Assembly (NCBI RefSeq): GCF_048128805.1
Contig: NC_136000.1
Coordinates: forward strand, 9,225,354 to 9,289,353
Reading direction: 5' to 3'
DNA length: 64,000 nucleotides
Source of the DNA: Centroberyx gerrardi
Lineage: Eukaryota; Chordata; Actinopteri; Beryciformes; Berycidae
In this document: positions 11,998 to 28,372 of the stretch, one piece after another
How positions within the stretch are numbered: position 1 is the stretch's first letter
Layout: the number at the start of each line of letters is the position of its first letter
Notes under the pieces: generated by a model
Seen by the model: the letters and a program-made list of their open reading frames with translations, nothing else
Databases searched by the model: none
Told to the model about the DNA's origin: nothing
Position numbers and translations under genes: made by a program

Positions 11998-14900
11998 CTA
12001 AGATCTGACCAGTTTGAAGCCTTGTCCAGTGTCCAGTATAGCCGGTGGGAACCAGTTGAGTTTGACCCTCTTGAGGCACCGTAGGCAGACGCTGCAGGCC
12101 CACAGCAGGTTCAGGCCGCCGCACCAGAGCGCCAGCTGCACCACCGGGTAGGTCATCCGGGGGAAGTACATCCTCCAGTGTTTGGTGACATCACTTCCCG
12201 TGGGCAGGTGCAGCGTATAGTCGCTCCAGTGTTTGGAGATGCCGTAGGCGGCGGTGACCGCTCTGCCCCTCTCGGACCACTGGATGTCGCTGTTCGCGTT
12301 ACAGTTATACTCCACCCACTGGGAGGTGAAGTCGCCGAGCTGGGGGGCGTCCTGCAGCTCGAGGTCCGTCACCCGGGATAGCTCCGCCCCCTGCACCGCC
12401 ACGTACACACTCTCCACCTTCCTGATCTCCTTCACCCACGGCAACGAGTTCTCGCAGTCCAGCACCAGAATGAGGCGGGAGCAGAAGCCGCCGTTCTTCT
12501 CCCTCCACCACTTCAAGATCTGCTCCAGGCGGAGAGTGTCTCCGCCTAACGACAAACACAAAACAGCAAAGATCAGACAGACAGTAATCTAGGTTACAAT
12601 TGTTGGCACCTTTTTCTTCTTGTGCGACACATGCAATAGTACATTACATTTACAATTTAGTATGAATTCATTTAGTGAATTACAATGAGTGCATCAGTAG
12701 AATAAGCTTAAATCCCTAGATCACTAAAATTAGAAGCAACTAATGTGCATGGGTCAGGATCATAGTGCCCTGACAATAATCCTTACAATGACCATGTAAG
12801 AATAAAAAAATGAGAAAAATAAATAAATGAGTTTTAGTTTCCCGTGGTCTAAATGCCGTTTCAGTGGCTTTTCCACTAGAAAATACAATTCTGGGGGGAA
12901 ACACTGGATACTCGTAAGTTTTTGAGCATGAACATGGTCAATTATCGCCACAAAATATCGACTATCGGCTCCTTCATCTACAAAAATCAGTATCAGCATT
13001 CACGAACCCATATCAGTCGAACCTTACAGTAAAGCAGTTTGGATAAAGGCTTCCACCAGATGTTATGCATTAACTCTGACCTGCCAGCGCCCACTCTCCG
13101 GAGCGGTGGGTGTGTCCGCTGTAGAAGACTACGTAAGTGTCGTGGCGAGGGCCGTCTGCAGTGTGGAGCTCCAGGAAGGACTTCATCTTGGCCTGCAGGG
13201 CCTCCAGAGTCACGCCGCTGGTCGAATAGTCGCAGCCAAATGTCTCAATCAGGTGGTGGGCGAAGAAACGCTGCACACTGTTCAACATGCCTGTAGAGCG
13301 CAGGTTCAACTCCTGCACTTGGTCCGGAGGCAGCAGCATGGGCTGGCCGTCAGGACTGCAAAAAAACAGAGGAGGTGAGTGTTAAAGGCAAGATGAAAAG
13401 AGAGAAAGATGTACTGAACAGTCGGCCCACAACCATGGCAGGAAACTAACTTTTGCCAGCCAACTTGATTTTGTAATAGACCTTATTCCCAATGTGGCCA
13501 TTTTAAACTTAGGTCATACTCTGGGTGGGAAACTACCTGGAAGAGCAAGCACAGCCCAGCTATCTGTACAAACTTTGGGAATTGGACAAACAAAAATATC
13601 AGTGCACAGTTCAAGGTAACATATTTGGCCCAATATGTAATGCTAGTTTTATGTATGCCAAATCCTCCAGGTAGAGTTTCCCACCACTAGTGTGACTTAA
13701 GTTCAAAATGGCCATCAAGGGAATGGTTGATTAACTTACAAAGTGCTTCACAACAAGGAACAAGTGCAAGGAATAAAACTTGTAGTGCAAAATAAAAACT
13801 GAAGATACTGTAATAATAAACATAGCAAAGAGATAAAAAGACAAACAAATTAGCCTAATTAAGAAAATTTAAAATTCATTAATACATGAGGCTAAAATCA
13901 GACCAGGATTAAAAGTTACACTTTTTGATAAATGTATGTTTTTAGAAATGATTTAAAGGAAGACGCTGACTTAGCTGGCCTGATTCGCTCAGGCAGGTCG
14001 TTCCAGAGCTTTGGGGCCCTGACAGCAAAGACTTGGTCACAGCCAGTCTACCAGCATTTGGCCGATAGCTGGTGTTGACTTCCCACCCTGCAGACAACAC
14101 GTAACCTACACTATACATTTGCATTAGTTTGCATGATGCAGCACCTGCAGTAGTTGGTGGGGATGACCACTGCATAGCCCACACAGGTTCCTCCCAGACA
14201 GTTCCCGAGCTCGTGGAAAAGGCCGTGGAACAAAGACTCCAGAGGCAGGACCAGCAGAAACATGCTGACGAAGATACTGCTGGAGGCCTGGGAAGCACAT
14301 TCACAAGAGTCACTGAGATACTGGTTGAGACTTATACTGATCAGAGACACAAGAAGGGAACTGCTACAAAACAAAATGCAGCAAGATATTACAATATACA
14401 AAATTTTAGTAGAATATGCTCCTAAAAATAATTTAATACTGTGAAAAAGCACATCTTGATAGATTCTCCAAATGAGGAGAATATGTGCTCCATTTCATGT
14501 CACCATAGTGCTGTGTATTACAGTGAATTCCACCTTATGTAATATCTCTCTGTAAAGGATAAGATGTATATTGTTCCCCTACCTGCCATGAAAGAGCAGC
14601 GAGGATTGTAGTTGACACCAGTGAAAAGAGCACCAGGCGTTCAGAGATGAGGCAGAAGTGCCTCATGCCCTTAGAGGCCATGACCTTGTCCAGGCCGCTG
14701 ACCCCTGACCCCTGAGATGAGCACAGCCTCTGGCACTCGCTGAGCTTGGTGTGGAAGCCGCACACTGTGATGACAAACACCAAGTGGCAGATGGCCCAGA
14801 AGAGCCCGCACGCCACGAAGCCCGGGATCATCAAGTACCACCGGTCCAGGTCCGTCAGCTTCCGAGCGGCCAGGATGAAGAAGGTCAGCTCCACCACCAG

Positions 14901-15719
14901 CAGAGGCAGGAGGGAGAGGCGGCGCCACAAGCCCCGCCACACCAGGAAAGGCTGCCAGCGCTCCGTCACCGACAGGCCGCTGAAGTACACATCCAGCAAG
15001 GGGTCGCAGATGAGCTGGCTGAAGAAGCAGGCGAGGGCGAAGGGATTGGTGGAGATGTTCAGAGACCTGAAGAACAGCACGGCGGTGATGACAGCGAAGC
15101 ACACCAGGTTGGGCAGAGCCAGGAGAGCCTTCATCCGCAGGGCGACCATCAGTGTGGCCAGCGCCACCACCAGCACCATCACACTCAGAGACTTCTGAAC
15201 GAGCAGGACCGTGCTGGCGATGGCGAAGCCTGCCAGCTCCAGGAACTCTGCTGAGGTGAGGAAGGCAGGGCGGTATCTGGTACAGCCACACACTCTCTCC
15301 AGCAGCGCCCACAGTGTCCTCAACACCACACTGGCCAGCAGCAGGTAGTTGGTCGCCTGCTCCTTGACGTCACTCTTGAGGGCAGCGCTGTTGAGGAAAC
15401 AAAGCAGACCCAACAAAAACCCAAACCATAGGTGGAGGAGGCTCAGGCTGATTCTCTCCATGCTGAAATAGTAGTACAATATACTTGCTATTCCGAGCAC
15501 AAACAGAGCCAAAACAAAAATGATCAGGATCATGGACTCTGCGGTTCTCTCCCACCGCACATAGAGTCCCAGGCACAGGGCGACCAGCAGGTTGAGGCCG
15601 GACAGGTAGCCCAGCCACCGGACAGAGGACCACATGCTAACTTCCCCGTTGACCTCCTCCAGCCGGGTCATGGCTGCATGCAGACAGTGGCTGACACAGT
15701 AGCGCAGAAAACGACACAT
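11998..15719 (-). CDS. tmem168: Transmembrane protein 168 (four coding exons, 700 aa)
   Basis: Four exons join in frame on the minus strand: 15719-14583, 14287-14145, 13355-13081, 12545-11998 (stop TAG). The total is 700 residues; the mammalian protein is close to 697. The start [13 protein letters not shown] matches the known N-terminus; the open frame upstream of it has no ATG. Exon 1 carries many hydrophobic helices (for example LILVALCLG-type segments and the [11 protein letters not shown] stretch). Exon 2 reads [12 protein letters not shown]. Exons 3-4 encode a soluble C-terminal domain with [20 protein letters not shown] and [11 protein letters not shown], then a last hydrophobic segment and a DTGQGFKL tail. 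The molecular function is poorly established. The C-terminal domain shows a caspase-like motif pair (see findings). The exon 2 donor (GTGCTG) is weak. Teleosts often have two tmem168 copies; which one this is cannot be told here. Confidence 0.95.
12866..13027. repeat. Fragment of MITE family B
   Basis: In tmem168 intron 3. It contains ATGGTCAATTATCGCCACAAAATATCGACTATCGG, in shortened form GGTCAATT ... CACAAAATATCG, shared with the fragment at 33724-33945 and (inverted) with the longer element at 56187-56735. Confidence 0.65.
13916..14040 (-). mobile_element. 3' remnant of a LINE reverse-transcriptase ORF
   Basis: On the minus strand the frame ending at TAA 13916-13918 reads [20 protein letters not shown] followed by [16 protein letters not shown] and a stop. 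The pattern LWN-x-LP ... S-x-x-FK-x-x-LKT is the usual C-terminal end of ORF2 in L2/Rex-type non-LTR elements. The rest of the element is missing. It is inserted in tmem168 intron 2, in the same orientation as the gene. Confidence 0.75.
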
Positions 15720-17600
15720 TTTGCCACGGAAGACTAACTGTCCAAAGTGAGAAGGAGGCACTCGGCTGAGTTATAAAGACGACGTATGTGATGGCATCTG
15801 AAATAACCCGAGACTGACGTGACTAAGTGCTAAATCGAACTTGTTGAAAGTGGTTAGCTTAGCTACCGTTAGCTAACAGCGCTGCATCTTTGCCGGTCAG
15901 CGGTTAGCACACACAGCTAACCGTTTTGCTTGATCATTTATGAAGGTAGTAGTTTTTCTCATCTGATATCCGAGATGGTTTTGAAAGTTATGAGATGGAG
16001 CACCCACAATCCAGCCGTCAGGAATGTTGAAGACATGTCACTTCGAAAAGTTTCGCACGTCAAAAGTTTTGGAGCAGATGACAGCCGCCATAACTTTGTT
16101 TGGCTTCGACTACGGCAAGTATGAAGGGACAATCTTGTTGTACGGCTGTTATCCAAACTGCCAGACTCTACAATGACAACAAACATAAAAGTGGTATGGC
16201 GCTTCAGTTGTATAAATACATTAAGGCGATATGGCCAAAGTCGCAGAAAAAGTAGTGTGTTGAATAGTTGAAACGTGATGTTTGTTTAACGTTTTTCCAG
16301 GAAGTAAAGGCAGACGACACACAAAAAAAGTCACACTGACACAGTATATTTACATTCATTTATAAAAGAGAAATACAACCATACTATAAGCACACATTGT
16401 TCTGCATCGTCGAAATCCTTAATAAATGGAGATGAAAATCCTCATGCAAATGGGCCAAAAGAAACACTGGAAGACAAATGCACCCACTTATCACAAAACA
16501 CGCTTCTTTAAAGTCAGAAATGTATGGTACTGAGAAATGTATGTTTTTCTGTTAGTAAAAACAGAAGTGATATCACCAGAAAGATGTACATTAGCAGGAA
16601 AATGATATGGGAATGGCAACAACACATTGCATTACTTCAACAGAGGAAACTTTTCTTGTTAACCAGCAATATGACAAAGGAGAACTGGACAGTTGCACAT
16701 ACCATTTGGTCACCAAGGTCAGTATATAAACCATTTGGTCAATGTACATTTTTTAAAACGGTCTGAGTTTTCTATTCTCTGGGGGAATGAAAATCAGCTT
16801 GCGACATAAATGTGAACAGAGAAGGCACCTTAGAAAATACTGGTATTAGCTTTTGGGCCCCATCATATTGGTTGTAAAACTGTGTCATCATAAGAAAATA
16901 ATTCAATTTGTGACACCCTTTGGGATTGATGATAATAAAGTGCCACGGACAAGAACAAAACAACATAAATTCAGGAACATGCACCTTCATTCACACAGAC
17001 AATCCCAACCACATCCACACACGGTTTGCCTGTTCAGAGACAGGCAAGAGACACGTATAACATCTCAGGTGCTAGTGTCGTTTTAGGTAAAAACCTCCCC
17101 CCATAAGATACAGTACGTTCAGATTAGATCTTGCTTGCTATTGCTAAAAATGTACTTCACTCACTTCAGAGGCTCTGTATGACAAAACGGGAAACTAGTG
17201 CAAATACCTCCATCAAGGTGAACTATTTGACGGTGAAGAGCTCAGATCTAGATCAGTCTGGAGAAAGAAATCAAATTTTAGGTAGAGTAAGTATTTTCAC
17301 ATCAAGGTTACAAAATTGTCTCAAAGGATACTGGTGCTGTAAGTTATTGATCACTTGATATGGGATACTGATTTGCAGTGATGTGCTATTTTTTTTCCAT
17401 TTGACTACAAAAAAAATATGTATTGGAAAATCTACCGGGAAACAATTCAGCGTTAACATTTGTAAGGACACCAAGAGGAAAAAAAGTGATACCTACTTTG
17501 AAACACTCGTACCTTGTTACACAATGAGTAAACACAGTTAGTTTCACATTAGTAAACCTAGTTAATACTCCTACCATATGGTTCTGAAAATGTTTAAAAT
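15720..17600. other. tmem168 upstream region and spacer to bmt2 3' end
   Basis: The first 200 bp upstream of the tmem168 ATG likely hold its 5' UTR and promoter and include a cluster of GCTAAC/GTTAGC words (15855-15925). Beyond that is AT-rich sequence with small ORFs that resemble nothing I know. No TATA box is convincing. Confidence 0.45.
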
Positions 17601-17614
17601 GCTACAAATACCAC

Positions 17615-17620
17615 TTTATT
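17615..17620 (-). terminator. bmt2: Candidate poly(A) signal, bmt2
   Basis: TTTATT on the plus strand, AATAAA on the minus strand, about 720 nt past the bmt2 stop. It is the nearest canonical signal I found downstream of the stop. Confidence 0.45.
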
Positions 17621-18086
17621 GTAAAAGATACACAAATCAGTCGTAGGATGCCAAGTTAAAATGGCATTGTCACGTTTTATACTGGACAACACCGATGTTT
17701 TGACTGTTGAGAATATATATTTTTCATAACAATGCACTTTTTTTTTTTCCTGGAAAACTAAATGCACATCAAGAATTTCAGAAAGTCTAGCTGCATGACT
17801 GTGACAGAAGCAAGCGTACCAGTCCTTCCATCTCAATCTCTCCAGTGCAATCTAACTCTTGTCAGACTGCTTGGGTTGTTGTATTTGGCTTTTACACTAA
17901 GCAGCCTGCCATACTAGCTTATTCAAATAGAGATTGAGTATAGAGTATAGACCAGTTGACTTTTGTTATTGAGAGCTGATTGGGAGATGGGATGGAAATC
18001 AAGGAGTAGGGCATTTCAATATCTTGAGGGCATTCACTTTCCAACTCTTAAAAAACCTAGCTATTTATTAAAATATATCCATCTTA

Positions 18087-18130
18087 GTGTGTGTACTGTA
18101 TGTGTGTGTATGTGTGTGTGTGTGCGTGTG
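18087..18130 (+). repeat. Interrupted (GT)n microsatellite
   Basis: GT-rich tract of about 44 bp within the bmt2 3' UTR region. Confidence 0.85.
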
Positions 18131-18342
18131 CACCCTTGTAGGTGTGTGGATATGAGAAAAATAATTGATATCTGTAAACTTCTCTCTTTCACTCTGTGCA
18201 AACTGCATTGTTTCGAGGAGAGGGATGAGGAGTGGGAGAAGAATGCAGCAGGTTAAATTTGGCAGCGCAGCAGTTGAAGGGGAGGGGGAGGGGGTGGGGC
18301 AGTTGTATAGAGAACAGGGGGGAGGAAAGTAGCTGGTGTCGC

Positions 18343-23651
<5,309 letters not shown>

Positions 23652-23756
23652 GGCACTGCTGCACCGCCGCTGCTGCTGCCTGCTGCCGCTGCTTCTGCTT
23701 CCCCTTTTCCCAGCTGCAATCCGACCGGCGAACCGGTGGACCGGCCAACAACGCGT

Positions 23757-23815
23757 AAACTGATTGGTTCTTTTTGACAAACGTGCTTCAGAACTGACAG
23801 CCCAACGTCCAATCA
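23757..23815 (-). promoter_or_regulatory. bmt2: Two CCAAT boxes in the bmt2 promoter
   Basis: Relative to bmt2, one CCAAT lies in sense (TGATTGG on + at 23761-23767) and one inverted (CCAATCA on + at 23809-23815), about 110 and 160 bp upstream of the ATG in locally GC-rich DNA with no TATA box. This is a usual arrangement for NF-Y-driven housekeeping promoters. The transcription start is not visible. Confidence 0.5.
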
Positions 23816-23899
23816 CAGGCCCGGAAGCGTAAACGCCTTCCTGTCAGTGTCACAGCTGTTTGTGTGGCCTGCGCGTGCTATGGAGCGTTTAGGTGCACT

Positions 23900-26800
23900 T
23901 CGCAAAATCCAGCACTGCTAAAGTTACCACATAACCCAACACTATTGAGATCTTGGGTAGAACATTTAACCATATTATTTAGTTATTTCTATTATCTATT
24001 CTCCAATCATATTTAGGAGTAACAGTATTGGCTAATATTGCTGTAATTTTTAATCAGGTAATGTCATCATAGCCTACATATGTGCAAATGAGCAAACCTG
24101 TCTGAGGCCTTGAAGTCTATGAGAATAATTTCACAGCTTTTTGATCTATGGATTGAGCCCCTGCCCCTCCATAGTGTTGTGTCAACATCAACAATATACC
24201 ATGGTTCATAAAAGTGTAACCATGTGCAAGAGTGTGAAACTTCATCTAAATCCCACTTGCTGCTTTGAGGAAAAAGTGTTGATGTTGCCTTTGGTTACTC
24301 ATAGACTTTCACTGAAAATTAAGGAGCTTTAAAGCCAGGGAGCCTCCATTTGCAATAACAATAACATGTTTGGTTGACTTGAATTGGTAAGTTGGCTAGC
24401 AAACACTGATCACTAGCAGCTTAAGTCTTAAGGTACCGTAGTCATTTTTACCTTTTGTAACAGTAGTTTGACACTTAGAGTGAGAGTGAACATTTCTGCA
24501 TAGAGTGTAAACTGTGGATCCTGTTAGGCTTTTAGCATTAGCTTTGTACATAGTGCCACCTAATGGTTCCAAGGTTATGTGTCTTGATTGAGCTCCACAT
24601 TTCCAGAGACAGATCTTGACTCCCTGTTGTTTATATCATGTGAAACTCCTACTGCACTTGGCTGACAGCCACCTGTGTGAAAAAGTTAATACACACTTTA
24701 CTGCAACTAGTTTGTCACACAGAATACAGTACAGATGTCGACAGGATTACTTTTAGGGGAGTTCAGCTGTTACCAGAGTGAAGAATGTATAAATGTGCGA
24801 TAAATAAATACATTTGCAAATTGCTACATTGCTTTCACCTGAATTTGAGGTAAAGTAAGGACAATCAGATCAGTATCTAAAGGCATGAGACCCATGCAGC
24901 AGTTATAATTTCTCCTTCAACTCCCTTGTCGAAGCACGACTGCTACACTCTCCTAAAAATAACAAGCACATGATGGTAACTGCACTGTTTATTTAGCCTG
25001 CAGAAACACCTGCTGACGCACTGTAGTGCCGCTGCTAGATTAGGTGTCATCAAGGCATAGGATCTATCTAATTCACATCATGGTGATGAAATACGGATAT
25101 TATGGATCATCATCATGTGACGGCTTACATAAAGTATATACATACCCAACAGCACCATACGCTACAGTGACATAACACCAGCGATGACTCAAATCTAGGA
25201 ATTATGACGAATATTAGAAAAAAAAGCGGAGGGAAAATGAATCCAAGGCACCCAAGCCACCCAAAAATAAACATTTTCCATACCTTTCATTGGCTAGGTA
25301 ATTATTATTATTATTATTATTTTTTTTTTTACATTTTTCAAGAGTTGAGTACCTTGGATTCATTGAAGACTTGCCCTCTTCACATTATTGTATACATGGG
25401 TGCTGTTTTCTCCAACGAGCCTTTTCTCTACTACAACTTTGAAGCCAAGGCATTCTTCCTTAGTAAAACCCATTCCTTGTTTCAAACATTGTTCTATCTA
25501 CTTGTAACTGTCTTGCCACCGTGGTGAAGTAAGAAAAGGCCTAGAAAGAGGTCAGACAGGCATCTATTAGTGAGGAAATGAAGATAGTTGGCTGACAAAG
25601 TCTGCAGTAGCCATTTAACATTGTGGTCATCATCAGAATATGCAGCCTGACAGGTGTGTGGGTCGGCCAACTGATGATACTTGGCCAAAATAAGCCGCAA
25701 TTGCATAGCTAATAAATACCGATGATTGTTGCTGAGACAGAGTATCCATGATAGTGTTTCACTTTTAATGAATAAACAAATTACATGACGTTGACTGAAG
25801 AAGTGTGTTATGCCTCAGGCCGTGTCACAGAGCCGATGCTCCTCATTAAAACATGATGATCTCATTTAGACTAAATCAAAAGACAGAGAGATCAGGCTGA
25901 ATTGAATTGCAGGGCTCGACCCACAGAGTTTCAGTTGAGAGTAACTTTAGCCTCTAGATACAAACCCATTGTATCCTTTGTATTGTGCATTTAGAGATGC
26001 CCTTCTGCATATCTGCCTTGTCAAAAATGCTATTATACTTGTCTTGGTGGCTAAAAATGTTCACGTTCGTCTGGCAGGAGGAGAGTGCTAATCCTCACTG
26101 AAATCCCCTGGCGTACTCACAGCTGTGTGCGGCTCAAAGCACAGCCAAAAGCTAAAGTTCAAAGAGAGCAGGAACTTCAGGCTGTAGCTACAAGTGACTT
26201 GGTTTGAGAAGCCTGCAGCCTCATGAAACTGACTATTCATTCAGTCTTTGTTGTTGTAGCAATGAGACAAAATAACTGCTACAGCTACTTGGGCGGGCAT
26301 TGCGAGCTGAAGAGCAACTACAAACAGAAGAGACATCTGCTTAGCCAGATTTATTGATGAGGAGTGACATTAAGAGAGTATGTGAGAAATGTACACGGTC
26401 TTGGCTAAGTCTAAGTCTATTTGGGAACAGCTTCATCTTGGAAAGAAGCCTGCCATTCCTTCCCAGGGGAAAGGCAAGAGAAGAGGGAGACTGGACTGTG
26501 TCAGAGTAATCCTCAGAAACTATTTCACTCCAGTAGCCTGCATTTGTTCGTGGGTAAATATTGACTTTGTGGATGTGGACTGCACCTTGAAAACCCCATA
26601 TATGGCATCTAAACAATATGAAATGGAATGTTTTATGGGTTCATATTCACATTATTCAGCGGGACGGCAAATATATTTCAACAGTGATAACCGGATACCT
26701 GATTCGACCGGACCGCAGCCCGAGATAAAAACTTCAACACAATAGAAACACAAATAAAAATCCAAACTGTCAGATCAGAATGCAGTTTCTGTGTTCTTGT

Positions 26801-27560
26801 GGAGTTTCAGGGTATGACCCCAAATCTCTGACATAACATACCACTGATGCCATTCATGTCTAGTTTCCAAAGCACTGATAATCTGTTACTGACCCACATA
26901 CGATGATCAGTTAGCCTGTTTTTTCTCTATTCCAAGCCTATTAACCCTACCGTTTATTCTTAATTCCATCACAGTTCTGCTTAATTATTACTGACAAAAA
27001 TCTAGGTGTATTTGAGGATTATGTGATTCTCTAATCTGGGTTTCACCTTAACTCAAGAGTCAAAGTACAAGAGACTCATTTTTCCCCACTGTACTTAGAT
27101 TGCAGAAATTGTACATGAATGATGCAGTTCCTTGTCTAGTCCTATCAACTGATGTTTGTCCATATGCTATATGTTGTGGTGATTAGTTATGCATTTGAAT
27201 TTTGCCTTCATTGTTTGAAATATGTTTTAATTCTGTGTTTTTTTTATCGCTAATCCTGTCTGCAAACCAAATTTCCCTGAGAAGACAGCAAAATTTTGAA
27301 TTGAACTGAACTAAACTGAGCGATGGATAGAGGATTACAGTAAAATGAAGGTGTGTGTTATGTTAATTATGGACATTTTGTATGCAGCAGCCTATGTGTG
27401 AGCCACATATTGTGTAAATTATCATACATAATCTGCTGTCACTATTAGTTCCTGAGGGACAACTTCTGTTGCTACTAGTACTGTCAGTGCTCCATAAATG
27501 TGGCCTTCTACAGATTTCAGGCGTAAACACTGGAATAAAAACAGACTGATTCAATTGTTT
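23900..27560. other. Spacer between bmt2 promoter and ppp1r3a 3' end
   Basis: About 3.7 kb without a recognisable gene. It contains a short (TTA)n tract near 25303-25320 and AT-rich sequence. In human, GPR85 (a single-exon receptor of about 370 residues) and SMIM30 lie in this interval; no ORF here resembles either. Confidence 0.5.
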
Positions 27561-27573
27561 GTTAATTATACTA

Positions 27574-27583
27574 TTTATTTATT
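27574..27583 (-). terminator. ppp1r3a: Candidate overlapping poly(A) signals, ppp1r3a
   Basis: TTTATTTATT on the plus strand gives two overlapping AATAAA on the minus strand, about 790 nt past the ppp1r3a stop. Confidence 0.4.
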
Positions 27584-28372
27584 TCATATACATCAAAGTA
27601 AATGTAACATACACAAACATTATGAAATCGTTTTTTGGTGGAATCCGTACAAACAACCTGATGAGTTTCATTTACACCTCAATAATGTGTTAAAGCTCTG
27701 TAGAACTGATCAGTTTGAGCAATGGTCCACAGCCTGTTTTGCTGAGTTGACACAAGGTTTTATGTACAGTATACAAGGAAAATTGGTTCATACTCTAACA
27801 ACAGAGTCAAAATGCAATAGTAGCATGAACAATATGCGGAAAGGACAGAGGTCATTGTTTGAGAAAATGGTATTCTTTGTAAAACTGTATAAGGCCGCTG
27901 TGTGTTGAAATTTCGGAAAGCAACAGAACACAGAGTTAACATCCTCCCATAGGGAATATACAGCGCTTTATACTGATATGTTTCATATTTACTTTGAGAT
28001 TAATGCCCATCATCATTCACCATCATTTAAAGTTGTCAAATACATTGATTTGAAAACTACAAGATCAAAGTTTGTTCAGATCATGGCTATAAATCTAATC
28101 CATGTTTTCTTTCTTCTTCGTTTTAGACCATTATTTTGTTATTTTTTGCAGTTATTAAAACTTAAAGGTCTTCTTAAAATCTTCAGATTAAGGGAAACAT
28201 CAAAATGGTGCAACACTATAAAGAGCAAATAAGGGAGAGTTTAAATCCAAGGCCACATGGTCTTCGCCTCTAGACCTTTGTGAGCACAATGTCAGCTCTT
28301 TGCAGACTCATAGACTTCAGTGGTCCATGGGCAACATTAGAATAAATCAAGTTCCCACCTTTACAATTTTAT

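Noticed and set aside
14751-15254. Open frames on the plus strand across tmem168 exon 1 (up to 167 codons)
   Set aside because: They are antisense to a clearly conserved exon, with a Gln/His/Glu-rich composition produced by the complementary codons.
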